Shown here: piece by piece, positions 8,969 to 19,200 of the stretch
How positions within the stretch are numbered: position 1 is the stretch's first letter
Layout of the letters: the number at the start of each line of letters is the position of its first letter
Source of the DNA: Thalassospira profundimaris
Lineage (GTDB): Bacteria > Pseudomonadota > Alphaproteobacteria > Rhodospirillales > Thalassospiraceae
DNA: 64,000 bases
NCBI RefSeq assembly: GCF_003326755.1
Contig: NZ_JPWH01000017.1
Coordinates: 30,662 to 94,661, forward strand
Direction of reading: 5' to 3'
Made by a program: the position numbers and the translations under genes
The notes under the pieces: model-generated
What the model saw: only the letters and a program-made list of their open reading frames with translations
Databases searched by the model: none
Told to the model about the DNA's origin: nothing

Positions 8969-9814
8969 ATGAAGTTCAAGTCAATTCTTGTGGCTGCTGC
9001 CGCATTGTTTGCTGTTGCCAGCACAACGCCGTCGCAGGCCAAAGAGTGGAAAGAAGTCACCATTACCCTCGAAGGGGCCTATGCGCCCTGGAACATGACC
9101 AACCCGGACGGGTCGCTGGGCGGGTTTGAACCCGAACTGGCCGAATATCTGTGCAACCACATGAAGGTTAAATGCAATCTGGTCGCATCGGACTGGGACA
9201 GCATGATCACCAGCCTCAATGCCGGCAAATTTGACGCAATCATGGATGCGCTGTCGATTACGCCGGAACGCCAGAAGGTCATTGCCTTTTCGGTCCCCTA
9301 TGCCAATACCCACGCCGCCTTTGCCGCACCCACCGAAAGTGACTATGCCCAGGCCCCCGGCACTGGCGAAATTGTAAAAATGGCCCCGGATTATTCCGGC
9401 GGTAAAGAACAGATCGAGGCGCTGCGCAAAACATTTGACGGTGCAACCATCGGCATCCAGGCGGCTACGGTTTATGCCAAATTCATCTATGACAATTTCA
9501 AGGATGTCGCCACCATCCGCGAATATAAAACCGGTGCCGAACGCGACCTGGACCTGCAAACCGGCCGTATCGACGTTGGCTTTGACGATACCACCAACCT
9601 GTTGGCATCTTTCAAAACATCCGACGAAGCCATGGCGATCACCGGTCCGGAAATTGCCGGAACCGTCTTTGGCATTGGCGAAGGTGTTGGCCTGCGCCAG
9701 GAAGATACCGAGCTGAAAGCCATGTTTGACGATGCCATCAAGGCCGCCCTTGCCGACGGCACGATCAAAAAGCTGTCGATGAAGTGGTTTGGCACCGACG
9801 TCACCCCTGAATAA
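8969..9814 (+). CDS. Periplasmic polar amino-acid binding protein of an ABC transporter
   Basis: 281 residues of the SBP_bac_3 family (HisJ/ArgT-like). Start ATG 8969 is fixed by a perfect AAGGAG eight bases upstream and by the Sec signal peptide that begins there (MKFKSILVAAAALFAVAS, cut probably after SQA). Mature part: YAPWNMTNPDGSLGGFEPELAEYL, the typical ligand-binding start, and DWDSMITSLNAGKFDAIMDALSITPERQ. Most similar in pattern to lysine/arginine/ornithine/histidine-type receptors, so a cationic or zwitterionic amino-acid-like ligand is likely. It heads an operon of two permeases, an ATPase, a lyase homologue and an oxidase, so the ligand may be the substrate of those enzymes. Confidence 0.92.
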   Translation: MKFKSILVAAAALFAVASTTPSQAKEWKEVTITLEGAYAPWNMTNPDGSLGGFEPELAEYLCNHMKVKCNLVASDWDSMITSLNAGKFDAIMDALSITPERQKVIAFSVPYANTHAAFAAPTESDYAQAPGTGEIVKMAPDYSGGKEQIEALRKTFDGATIGIQAATVYAKFIYDNFKDVATIREYKTGAERDLDLQTGRIDVGFDDTTNLLASFKTSDEAMAITGPEIAGTVFGIGEGVGLRQEDTELKAMFDDAIKAALADGTIKKLSMKWFGTDVTPE

Positions 9815-9828
9815 CGGCCATCCCGACC

Positions 9829-9886
9829 GGCGGGAAGCAGGCTGATTTGTTGCCTGACGGCGCATATCCTGATGCAGCTTCCCGCC
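9829..9886 (+). promoter_or_regulatory. Stem-loop between binding-protein and permease genes
   Basis: GGCGGGAAGC (9829-9838) pairs perfectly with GCTTCCCGCC (9877-9886). It begins 14 bp after the binding-protein stop and precedes the permease gene. Such hairpins commonly stabilise the binding-protein mRNA and lower downstream expression, which gives excess receptor over membrane components. No U-run follows, so it is not a standard terminator. Confidence 0.5.
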
Positions 9887-9972
9887 GCTGTTCCTTCACT
9901 GTTACTGTTCGGGGTCTGAACCCCAAAGGCAGCAACATTCCCAAGCCCGTCCGAACCACGAAGGCCTGGCAA

Positions 9973-10695
9973 ATGGAAATTATCGAACTTCTCGGCTTTG
10001 GTGCCAAGGGCTGGGGCGCGCTTATCCTGACCGGCATGTTGCTGACATTATGTGTCACGCTGGCTTCCCTCGCCATTGGCGCCCTTGTCGGCGGCCTGAT
10101 TGCGACCGCCAAATTATCGAATTTCTGGTGGCTGCGCGTGCTCGGCACCACCTACACCACCATTTTTCGCGGCGTGCCCGAACTGCTGATCATTTACCTG
10201 ATCTATTTTGGCGGCTCGAATGCCGTTACCGCCATTGGTCATGCCATGGGGATCGAGGGCTTTTTGGGCATGCCCTCCTTTCTGGCAGGGGCACTCGCCG
10301 TCGGGCTGATTTCCGCGGCCTATCAGGCAGAGGTCTATCGCGGGGCCTATCGCGCCATTCCGCGTGGCGAGATCGAGGCCGCCGCCTCAATCGGCATGCC
10401 GCCCCTGCGCTGTGTCCGGCGGATTATTCTGCCGCAAATTCTGCGGTTTGCCATTCCCGGGCTGAATAATGTCTGGCAATTGTCGCTTAAGGATTCCGCA
10501 CTGATTTCAGTTACCGGCCTTGCCGAACTGATGCGCACCACCCAGGTCGCGGCCGGTTCGACCCGCCAGTATTTCATGTTCTATATCGTGGGCGGCCTGC
10601 TTTATCTGGTTCTCACAAGTTTCTCCGAACGGCTTTTTAACAGCGCCGAACGGCGCAGCAACAAATCCATGCCACGCGGCATGGGCCAGGTTTGA
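9973..10695 (+). CDS. ABC transporter permease (HisQ/HisM type), first
   Basis: Integral membrane subunit of a polar amino-acid importer, 240 residues from ATG 9973 (MEIIELLGFG). The open frame extends upstream to 9847, but that part is not permease-like and overlaps the intercistronic hairpin. Seen: several hydrophobic helices and the cytoplasmic EAA loop (EIEAAASIGMPPLRCVRRIILPQ, about 10369-10440) that docks on the ATPase. Pairs with the second permease to form the heterodimeric channel. Confidence 0.9.
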   Translation: MEIIELLGFGAKGWGALILTGMLLTLCVTLASLAIGALVGGLIATAKLSNFWWLRVLGTTYTTIFRGVPELLIIYLIYFGGSNAVTAIGHAMGIEGFLGMPSFLAGALAVGLISAAYQAEVYRGAYRAIPRGEIEAAASIGMPPLRCVRRIILPQILRFAIPGLNNVWQLSLKDSALISVTGLAELMRTTQVAAGSTRQYFMFYIVGGLLYLVLTSFSERLFNSAERRSNKSMPRGMGQV

Positions 10696-10705
10696 AGGGC
10701 TGATC

Positions 10706-11440
10706 ATGGATTTTGCTTTTCTGTATTCGACCATGAAGGCCCTTTTGGCCGCAACACCCACAACCATTGGCCTGTTTTCGCTCTCGGTGTTCTTTGGTGG
10801 TCTGCTCGCGCTGGTCATTGTCACCATGCGGGTCAGCAACAACATCATCGCCCGCAATTTTGCCAAGGGCTATATCTTCGTTTTTCGTGGCTCCCCGCTT
10901 TTGATCCAGATGTTTCTGGTCTTTTACGGGTTGGGGCAATTCGGGGTCATCCGCCACAGCTTTGTCTGGCCTGCTTTGCGCGAACCCTTTATTTGTGCCG
11001 TTCTGTCGCTGGCCCTGTGTACGGCGGGTTATTCGGCTGAAATTTTCCGCAGTGGCCTGCGCGCCGTCCCCCCCGGCGAGGTGGAGGCCGCCCGCGCCGC
11101 TGGCATGTCCGGCTTTTTGCTGTTGCGGCGCATCATTGCGCCCATCGCCCTTCGTCATGCCCTGCCTGCCTATTCGACCGAAATTGTCCTGATGGTCAAA
11201 TCAACCGCACTGGCAAGCCTGGTCACGGTTTGGGAAATTACCGGCGTGGCCCAGCGGCTGATTTCGCAAACCTATCGCACAATGGAAATTTTCCTGTGTG
11301 CCGCCGCCCTTTATCTGCTGCTAAACTTCATCATCCTGCAGGCCCTGTCCCTTCTGGAAAACCGGTTAAACCGCCATCATCGCCGCCCGACGGAACGCAA
11401 GCCGTCGGTGATGAATGCCCTGTTTGGTGCCCGCCCCTAA
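10706..11440 (+). CDS. ABC transporter permease (HisQ/HisM type), second
   Basis: 244 residues, start ATG 10706, ten bases after the first permease. Seen: N-terminal membrane helices, the FVFRGSPLLIQMFLVFYGLG stretch typical of this permease family, and the EAA loop (EVEAARAAGMSGFLLLRRIIAP, about 11080-11145). With the neighbouring subunit it forms the inner-membrane channel of the importer. Confidence 0.92.
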   Translation: MDFAFLYSTMKALLAATPTTIGLFSLSVFFGGLLALVIVTMRVSNNIIARNFAKGYIFVFRGSPLLIQMFLVFYGLGQFGVIRHSFVWPALREPFICAVLSLALCTAGYSAEIFRSGLRAVPPGEVEAARAAGMSGFLLLRRIIAPIALRHALPAYSTEIVLMVKSTALASLVTVWEITGVAQRLISQTYRTMEIFLCAAALYLLLNFIILQALSLLENRLNRHHRRPTERKPSVMNALFGARP

Positions 11441-11479
11441 GCGGGCCGTGATTGCGCCCCTTCATTAAAGGATCGACCC

Positions 11480-12265
11480 ATGTCAGCCACACCACGGCTT
11501 TCCGTTCGCAATATCCGCAAAAGTTTTGGTGCCCACGAAGTCCTGCGCGGCATTTCCCTTGATGCCCATGATGGCGATGTTATTAGCGTGCTGGGCGCCA
11601 GTGGATCGGGCAAATCCACCTTTCTACGCTGCATCAACATGCTGGAAAGCGCCGATGACGGGGATGTGATTGTCAGTGGTGAAAAAATCACCATGAAAAC
11701 CACCAGCCAGGGCCGGGGTGCCGCCAACCGCAAGCAGCTTGACCGCATCCGCACCGAATTGGGCATGGTGTTTCAATCCTTTAATCTGTGGTCACACATG
11801 ACCATTCTCGAAAACATCATCGAAGGCCCGGTGCATGTACAAAAACGCCCGCGTGCCGAGTGCATTGCCGAGGCCGAAGCCCTTTTGGAAAAGGTCGGCA
11901 TTGCGGATCGCAAGGATTATTACCCGGCCCATCTTTCCGGCGGGCAAAAGCAGCGTGCGGCCATTGCCCGCTCGCTTGCCATGAAACCAAAGGTCATTTT
12001 ATTTGACGAACCGACATCGGCCCTGGACCCCGAACTGGTGGGCGAAGTGCTGCGCGTGATGCGCGATCTGGCGGCGGAAAAAATGACCATGCTGGTCGTC
12101 ACCCATGAAATGGGCTTTGCCCGCAATGTGTCGAACCGGGTGATTTTCATGCGCGACGGCCTGATTGATTGTCAAGGCACGCCAGATGACATGTTTGGCG
12201 GCCAGGGTTCCCCCTATTTCCAGCAATTCATCCGTCATATGGAAACCGAAAATGACGCTGCCTGA
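11480..12265 (+). CDS. ABC transporter ATP-binding protein (HisP/GlnQ type)
   Basis: ATPase subunit of the importer, 261 residues. Seen: Walker [11 protein letters not shown]-loop in [10 protein letters not shown], signature LSGGQKQR, Walker [14 protein letters not shown] and the H-loop VVTHEMGFA. The insert [15 protein letters not shown] is typical of polar amino-acid transporters. Its last 14 bases overlap the start of the downstream lyase homologue, so the two are translationally coupled, which ties the transported compound to that enzyme. Confidence 0.94.
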   Translation: MSATPRLSVRNIRKSFGAHEVLRGISLDAHDGDVISVLGASGSGKSTFLRCINMLESADDGDVIVSGEKITMKTTSQGRGAANRKQLDRIRTELGMVFQSFNLWSHMTILENIIEGPVHVQKRPRAECIAEAEALLEKVGIADRKDYYPAHLSGGQKQRAAIARSLAMKPKVILFDEPTSALDPELVGEVLRVMRDLAAEKMTMLVVTHEMGFARNVSNRVIFMRDGLIDCQGTPDDMFGGQGSPYFQQFIRHMETENDAA

Positions 12266-13769
12266 TGTTATTCTTGATGTCGGCCTGACCTGGCGCGAAA
12301 TTGCCGCCATTGCCAATGGCGCCCCCCTGACGCTCGCCGATGCCCCAAACGGGCGTATCGAGAAGGGCCGGAAAATTGTCAACGCCCTGGTGGATCGCGG
12401 CATTCGCGCCTATGGCATCACAACGGGTGTTGGTGCCCTTGCCGATACCGTGGTGGATCGCAGTGCACAGGCACAGCTTTCGCGCAACATCATCCTCAGC
12501 CATGCCTGCGGCACCGGGCCGTTGCTCTCTGCCCCGGCCGTGCGCGCCATTATTGCCGCCCAAATCAACAATTTTGCGCATGGCTATTCCGGCATTTGCC
12601 CGGAAACGGTCGCGGCCTTGCAGGCCCTGCTCAACCATGACTGCATTCCCGCTGTGCCCTCCAAGGGGTCGGCCGGGTATCTGATACATATGGCGCATAT
12701 TGCCCTGGTACTGATTGGCGAGGGGCGCGCCATGCTGAACGGGCAGATGCTCTCGGGCGCGGAAGCGCTGACAAAAATCGGCCTAAAACCGCTGACATTG
12801 CAGGCCAAGGAAGGCCTTAGTCTGGTCAATGGTACATCATGTTCTGCCGGATTGGGAGCCTTTGCGCTGGCGCGGGCCCATCGTCTGGCCGACTGGGCCG
12901 ATACCATTGCCGCCATCACCCTTGAATCTTCGGGCGCGCAAATGGCCGCCTTTGATGCCGATATTCTGGCACTGCGCAAATCGCCCGGCATTCAAAAGGT
13001 GGGCGCAACCCTGCGGGCCCGGCTCGCGGGCAGCCGCCATATTGCCCAATCCTTTGCCAAACGCACACAGGATGCCCTAAGCCTGCGGGCAACGCCACAC
13101 GCCCACGGTGCCGTGCGTGATGTTTTTGATAACACGGCCATTGTCGTTAATCAGGAACTCGCATCTGTCACCGATAATCCCATTGTGCATGGGTCCCCCG
13201 AAGACCCCAAAGTCGCCTCCGAGGCCCATGCCGTTGCCCCGGCGCTGGCCCTGGCGCTCGATGGGCTGGCGATTGCCATTTCGCAGCTTTCGATGCTGTC
13301 CGAACGGCGGCTGGATCGGCTGGTCAACCCACTGGTTAGTGGCCTGCCGCCCTTTTTAACCAATGACCCCGGTGTGGGTTCCGGCCTGATGATCGCACAA
13401 TATACCGCTGCGGCCCTGGCCGCCGAAAACCGCCGCCTGGGTGCCCCGGCCAGCCTGGATGGCGGTATTACATCCGCCTTGCAGGAGGATTATCTGGCCC
13501 ACCCCACGGCTGCGGCCAACAAGCTTTTGCAGGTGCTTGACAATACCGAACAGGTCTTGGCGATCGAGCTTCTGGCCGCAGTCCAGGCCGCTGATCTGAT
13601 TGCGATTAACCCGGATAACGGCATAAAAATGCGTGCATCGGGCACCAATGCCCTTTATCAACAGGTCCGTCATCTGCTGCCTGCTTATGGGGATGACCAT
13701 GCCCTTGCCAGCGATCTGGAGGCCTTGCGTAACCTGATCGCCAGCGCGGAACCGGCACCGATCCCGTAA
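12252..13769 (+). CDS. Aromatic amino-acid lyase homologue lacking the MIO tripeptide (HutH-like, possibly ergothionase-like)
   Basis: 505 residues with the overall fold signature of histidine/phenylalanine ammonia-lyases: [28 protein letters not shown], and a late [22 protein letters not shown] segment. The cofactor motif is absent. Canonical enzymes have KGSVGASGDLAPLA, in which Ala-Ser-Gly cyclises to MIO; here the sequence reads [11 protein letters not shown], a three-residue gap exactly where ASG should be, while the flanks still align. The usual DAYSLR segment reads DALSLR, so a catalytic-region Tyr is also replaced. It therefore cannot deaminate by the MIO mechanism. From memory of the family, ergothionase, which eliminates trimethylamine from ergothioneine, is a lyase homologue without MIO, so a quaternary-amine imidazole substrate is a reasonable hypothesis. 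Coupled to an importer ATPase and followed by an amine oxidase. An automatic hutH label would be misleading. Confidence 0.75.
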   Translation: MTLPDVILDVGLTWREIAAIANGAPLTLADAPNGRIEKGRKIVNALVDRGIRAYGITTGVGALADTVVDRSAQAQLSRNIILSHACGTGPLLSAPAVRAIIAAQINNFAHGYSGICPETVAALQALLNHDCIPAVPSKGSAGYLIHMAHIALVLIGEGRAMLNGQMLSGAEALTKIGLKPLTLQAKEGLSLVNGTSCSAGLGAFALARAHRLADWADTIAAITLESSGAQMAAFDADILALRKSPGIQKVGATLRARLAGSRHIAQSFAKRTQDALSLRATPHAHGAVRDVFDNTAIVVNQELASVTDNPIVHGSPEDPKVASEAHAVAPALALALDGLAIAISQLSMLSERRLDRLVNPLVSGLPPFLTNDPGVGSGLMIAQYTAAALAAENRRLGAPASLDGGITSALQEDYLAHPTAAANKLLQVLDNTEQVLAIELLAAVQAADLIAINPDNGIKMRASGTNALYQQVRHLLPAYGDDHALASDLEALRNLIASAEPAPIP

Positions 13770-13799
13770 TTGTCTTTCACCCGCCAAAAGGATTTTCCC

Positions 13800-14975
13800 A
13801 TGTCAAACCATTATGATGTTGCTGTCATCGGTCTGGGCGCAATGGGCAGTGCCGCCATCTCATTTTTGGCGGCACGCGGGGTCCGGGTGATCGGTTTTGA
13901 AGCCGCAAGCCCGGCGCATGGGCTGGGCTCTTCGCACGGGGACAGCCGTTTGATCCGGCTGGGATATTTTGAAGACCCAAGCTATGTGCCGTTGTTACAT
14001 CGCGCCTATGACAACTGGCGCACGCTGGAAAACCAGTTGCGCGAAACAATCCTGAACATCACCGGCGTTTTGCAAATTGGCCGCCCTGAGAGCGACATTG
14101 TCACCGGCACCCTGGCATCGTGTGAATTACACAATCTGCCTCATCAAACATTTAATGCTGCCGAAACGCGCAAACGATTTCCGGTTTTTGGACTACAAGA
14201 TGATGAAATTGCTGTGTTAGATCCGAATGGCGGCTGGTTAAAACCCGAAGCCGCGATTTGGGGATATTTGCGCCTGGCAGCCGCCAGCGGTGCAAAACTG
14301 CATATCGGTGACAAGGTTGAGGCCATCAACCCCGATGATAATGGCGTTAACATTACTGCAGGCGGACAAAAATACCGCGCGGCCCGGGTCATCGTTGCCA
14401 CCGGTTCCTGGATTTCACAGCTTGTTCCGCACCTTGCCAGGCTGGCAAACCCGATCCGCCAGGTGGTGGCGTGGTATCGTCCGGAAAACGGCTTTGTCAC
14501 CGATCCGATCCGCATGCCATCCTTTTTGCGCGATGACACAAAGAATGGCACCTTTTTCGGCTTTCCCGAAATTGGCCCGGATGGCGTCAAAATCGGCCGC
14601 CACGCCCATTTCATGGAAAATATCGACCCTGACCACCCCAACCCGCCCGTCAATGACCGCGATTTGGCCTTGCTGGACGACTTTGCCGCCCGTCACCTGC
14701 CGGGCATGAAGGGCAGGCGGGTTAATGCCGTGACCTGTCGCTACACCATGCTGCCGGGCGAAGATTTCCTGCTCGACCATTTACCGGGTGAAAACCGGGT
14801 GATTGTGGCCTCGCCCTGTTCGGGACACGGGTTTAAATTCACCAGTGTGATTGGCGAAATTCTTGCTGACCTGGCAACACAGGGCGGAACCGATCTACCA
14901 ATAGAGGCCTTTACATTTGACCGCCTGATGAAAGCAGCAAAAGCCGAAAAACCCGGCATGACCAACCCGGTTTGA
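13800..14975 (+). CDS. FAD-dependent oxidase, monomeric sarcosine oxidase / N-methyltryptophan oxidase type
   Basis: 391 residues of the DAO family. Seen: N-terminal FAD-binding VAVIGLGAMGSAAISFLAARG, then GSSHGDSRLIRLGYFEDP, typical of MSOX/SolA; VTCRYTMLPGEDFLLD with the Cys that carries covalent flavin in this family; and SGHGFKFTSVIGEILADLA near the C-terminus. It would oxidise a secondary amine (N-methyl amino acid) to release formaldehyde or an imine and H2O2. Start ATG 13800. It follows the lyase homologue by 30 bp and is probably in the same operon, so an N-methylated substrate or product is suggested for the whole unit. Confidence 0.88.
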   Translation: MSNHYDVAVIGLGAMGSAAISFLAARGVRVIGFEAASPAHGLGSSHGDSRLIRLGYFEDPSYVPLLHRAYDNWRTLENQLRETILNITGVLQIGRPESDIVTGTLASCELHNLPHQTFNAAETRKRFPVFGLQDDEIAVLDPNGGWLKPEAAIWGYLRLAAASGAKLHIGDKVEAINPDDNGVNITAGGQKYRAARVIVATGSWISQLVPHLARLANPIRQVVAWYRPENGFVTDPIRMPSFLRDDTKNGTFFGFPEIGPDGVKIGRHAHFMENIDPDHPNPPVNDRDLALLDDFAARHLPGMKGRRVNAVTCRYTMLPGEDFLLDHLPGENRVIVASPCSGHGFKFTSVIGEILADLATQGGTDLPIEAFTFDRLMKAAKAEKPGMTNPV

Positions 14976-15088
14976 TAAAATATGAGAAAACGGTTGAAAC
15001 CGTCATAATCCATGCCAAAACTGCATGCGTAAAAAGATGGCTTGCCTGTTGTGGGCCAAAATTCCGGCACGAGTGAAAAGAGCAGCAT

Positions 15089-15667
15089 ATGAAACGGGTT
15101 ATTATCGCCATTACCGGGGCATCAGGCGTGATTTATGGTGTCCGCGCCCTGCAATTGCTGCGCGACATGCCCGATATTGAAACACATGCTGTTATTTCGC
15201 CCTCCGCCCTGCGCACCGCCAAGGCGGAACTGGATATTGATGCCGACGAAATCCGGTCTTATGCCAATGTCGTCTATAATTACCGCGATATTGGCGCGGC
15301 GATTTCATCGGGGTCTTTTCAAACCGAAGGCATGCTGGTTGCCCCCTGTTCGATCAAAACGCTTAGCGGGATTGCCAATTGTTATAATGACGAGCTGATT
15401 GTACGGGCCGCCGATGTCTGCCTGAAGGAACGTCGCCGGGTGGTGCTGTTATTGCGCGAAACGCCCTATCACGCCGGGCATATCAACCTGATGGCCCAGG
15501 CAACCCAAAACGGGGCCATCATCATGCCGCCCGTCCCGGCCTTTTACAGCCGCCCGCAAAGCATTGACGAAATGGTGACACAAACCACCGGCCGGGCGCT
15601 GGACCTGCTGGGTATCCACTTACCTGTCGTCAAACGCTGGACGGAAGACGATACCAGCACGTCCTGA
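15089..15667 (+). CDS. UbiX-family flavin prenyltransferase
   Basis: 192 residues with the UbiX/Pad1 flavoprotein pattern: RVIIAITGASGVIYGVRAL at the N-terminus, MLVAPCSIKTLSGIANCYNDELIVRAADVCLKERRRVVLLLRETP in the middle, and the late MPPVPAFYSRP segment. These enzymes make prenylated FMN for UbiD-type decarboxylases. No ubiD homologue is in the window, so it may serve a distant partner. It is 113 bp downstream of the oxidase gene and could be read from the same transcript. No RNA-hairpin terminator of convincing strength is seen between them. Confidence 0.88.
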   Translation: MKRVIIAITGASGVIYGVRALQLLRDMPDIETHAVISPSALRTAKAELDIDADEIRSYANVVYNYRDIGAAISSGSFQTEGMLVAPCSIKTLSGIANCYNDELIVRAADVCLKERRRVVLLLRETPYHAGHINLMAQATQNGAIIMPPVPAFYSRPQSIDEMVTQTTGRALDLLGIHLPVVKRWTEDDTSTS

Positions 15668-16211
15668 CCTGATAAGCTCAACAGGTCTGCTGCGCCATAA
15701 CGCAACCTTTCGTCAATTGGCAACGCCCATCGCCATTATGACATTAATGCCCCTCCCATAAATTCTTTCATCAGCTTGCCCCCTTTGCAAAATCAGGCCC
15801 AGTTTCGCCCAAAAGCCTGTTTTGCGATTCGTATTTATGATGCGGTTGCTCAGTCTTTTGCAAAAATTTGCCGATGCGGCAATCCTTGCGCGATTTTTCC
15901 GATTTTCCCCGTTCAATGATGCAACCATAGATATATTATACGTTTGGCTGCGCTACATAAGGGACAGAGCCGTTTTCGTCAAAACATCTGCCATTTGAAA
16001 CACGCCATAAAACCAACCCATAGCTGTATTTTTGTCGATTTAATAATCGTTTTATGAGACAGCACCTTGCCAACGGAAGTCGATCCCTGCCATATTCTTT
16101 CATATATGTCAGGGGGAAACGCAAGTTGTGATGCGGTCGAGTGACGCGCCTGCGGGCGGAACACACGGCCAGATCGCAAACTGGCGTTAACAACGTTTGG
16201 GAGGTCAGACG
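15668..16211. other. 544-bp non-coding region upstream of the NRPS-PKS genes
   Basis: No credible gene on either strand. It holds AT-rich stretches (for example around 15927-15945 and 16036-16049, the latter CGATT-TAAT-AATCG), and ends with the ribosome site GGGAGG at 16199-16204. The promoter of the assembly-line operon must lie here, but I cannot fix its elements. No regulator, transporter or phosphopantetheinyl transferase gene is present. Confidence 0.5.
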
Positions 16212-19200
16212 TTGCATACACAAGCAAACATGTTTGCTTCGGGGACTAAACGGCAGGTAGAAGCACTCACACCGCCACAATCAAGCATCTGGCTTGACTG
16301 GGCCGAGGGTCATGATTGGGCAAATTACAATATTTGCAACATCATCCAGTTGGAGGGTGATCTTGATATTGCTGTCCTGCATCAGGCGATTGTTCGTACA
16401 GACCGGGAAAATGACGCGCTTCGTTTGCGTTTCGGATCGCAAAACGGCGATCCTTTCCAGACTTTTGCCGATGCCTGCCGCGAAACCGATTTCAGCGTCA
16501 TTGATCTGCGTTTTTCGGACGATCCGGTTCTGATTGCCAATCAGGAGGTGGAGGAAATTCGCCAACGCCCGCTTGATACGAACAACGGGTATCATTGTCG
16601 CCACCGCCTGCTGATATTGGGCAACGGGCGGGTCTGGTGGGTTCGGGTATATCATCATCTGGTTTGTGACGGATATGCCGGCCATTTGATGGCGCATCGC
16701 GCCGCGGAAATTTATACCGCCCTTAAAGCCAACACCACCCCGCCCGCAAGTCTCTTCAGCTCATATGCCGATTTTATCAAAACCAATGCGACCTACCCCG
16801 AAACACCGGCCTTCCAGCGCGACCTTGCCTATTGGCAGGACCGCCTGAAAGACGACCATCCCGTCACCCGGTTTTCATCCGACAAACCATTGGGAAAACT
16901 GGTTCAGGCCCGGCTGGAACAAACGCTTGATCACGCGGAAATCGCCAAACTGCTGCAAACGGCCAAGTCCTGTGGCACATCGCCAACCGCCATTGTGATG
17001 GCAACATATTGCATCGTGCTAGGACAAATTGGCGACACCAGGCACCCGACTTTCACCATGCCGCTTCTGAACCGGATGGGGCGGGCTGAACGCAATATGC
17101 CGGGAAACTTTTCCTATACCATCCCCTTCGATACCGATTTGGATAATCACAGGCAATTTTCCGGGCTGGCCCGCGATATCTTTGCCCGGACACGGCGCGA
17201 TATTCGTCATATGCGTCTTGGGGCGCCGCGCATGCGGGCCGCACGGCTGGGTGCGAAAAGCCTGTCGGGGGGCGGTGCCTTTTTTATCGGTCTGGACGCG
17301 GATGACCCCCTGTCCTTTGCCGGGCTGCCGGCACGCCGGATCAATGTTTATAACGGCCCCATCAGCGACCTGGGACTGGTCTATATGAAGCAGGCCATAA
17401 CCCCGGACAGGCACGAGGCCGAAATCATCTGGCAATATGATACCAGTTGCCACGATGTAAAATCCGCCACCCGCATCGCCGAACGTTTCCGGTGTTTTCT
17501 GTTACGTGCACTAGATAACCCGGATCAGGATATTGCCGACATTGCGGCACCGCCCGAACACGAGCTTGCGGCGATCCGGGAATTTGAAAGCGGCCCGCGC
17601 TTTATCCGACCGGTTCCGGAACACCTGATCCCCCAGCGTATTGATCAAGCAATTGCATCGCACCCGGAAGACATTGCCCTGATCACGGCAGAGGGGCGGG
17701 AAGTAACATTCGCAACCCTGGGGAATATGGCAAACGCCGTTGCCCGCCATTTACAGCACAGCGGGATTGCGCCGGGCGATTTTGTCGGCATGAATATTTC
17801 CCCCTGCCCGCAACAAATTGCCGCCGTCATCGGCATCCTGAAATGCGGCGCCGCCTGTGTACAACTGGATCCGTTGCACCCGGTGGCACGCAATGCGTCG
17901 ATGATGAAACACCTGAAATGCCGTCAGGTTCTAAGCAATTGCACCGGGAAATGGCACGAGACCGATGATCGCACTTTTGCGATAAACGATATTAATTCCG
18001 TTTCCGGCATTGACGGCACCATCGCATTTGAAAATATCCGCGCCGACATTTGTGGTGACGATATTGCCTTTGTCTTCCATACGTCGGGGTCAACCGGGCA
18101 GCCAAAACCGGTCCCGGTTCATCATCAATCCCTTGCCGACAAGATCGACGTCGCCATTGAACAATTCGGTATCGGCTCTTTTGAAAATGGCGATCCGGAA
18201 AGCGTGGGGCTATTCCCGTCACCGGGATTTGATCCGTGGATGCTGCAATTCTGTGTCGGGCTGACGCGCGGGCATCGCATGTGGCTGATGACACATGCGA
18301 TCCTGAGTGACGGTCGTGAATTCTGGGGCGGTGTGGCACGCCATCATGTCACCCATCTGATGTCGGTGCCGTCATTTTACGAAAGCGTGCTCGATGCCAT
18401 TCCGGCCGACGGCAATTTCCGCCTGCGCCGGATGATTGCCGGCGGTGAAGTCGCGCAGCCAACCTTTGTCCAGCGGCTTTATGCCGTTATGGACAGGGGC
18501 GATATCTGGAACTGCTATGGCCCGACCGAGACGACCATCCATGTCGCGATGTATCCAGTTCCCAGAGATATTAAGTCCAAAAGCATCCCGCTTGGCCCGA
18601 TCAACAAAGGTGCGGTTGTTCGGATCCTTGATGAAGACGGAAAACGGATGCCACTTGGCGTCCCCGGAGAGCTTTATATCGGTGGCATAGGACTTAATCG
18701 CGGTTATATCAACATGCCCAAAGTAACCGCCGAGAAATTTATCGCAGACCCGACCGGTGAGAGCGGCGAAATCTTTTATCGCACGGGCGATCTGGTGTCC
18801 TGGGGTGAAGACGGGATGCTTTATTATCACGGGCGCATGGATGAGCAAGTCAAGATCCGCGGGCAACGGATCGAGATCGGTGAAGTTGAATATCATCTTT
18901 CGCGTGTATCCGGTGTCGCGCAGGCAGCGGTATTGTATGTCAAAACCGGTCATGGCGGTGAACTGATCGGTTATCTGTTGCCAGACGGCTCCGCATCCGC
19001 GCGCCCGGATGTTGGCGCTGTACGCGGCGAACTGGCACGACATCTGTCCGATGCAGCCCTGCCTGTACGGCTGGAATGGGTGGACACGCTGCCAATGCTG
19101 CCGTCAGGCAAGATCGACCGCAAGGCGCTTGTCGAATTTGCCACGCTTTCGCGGGAAAAATCCTCTGTTCCCCCGGCAGAACGGCAACCGGCACCCACCA

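Noticed and set aside
14990..15003. Terminator after the sarcosine-oxidase-like gene
   Set aside because: Only a 5-bp stem (ACGGT-TGAA-ACCGT) with no following T-run; too weak to call.
15668..16211. Small genes or a non-coding RNA in the long gap before the NRPS operon
   Set aside because: No frame with a start, ribosome site and plausible composition, and no strong structured RNA pattern; listed only as a non-coding region.
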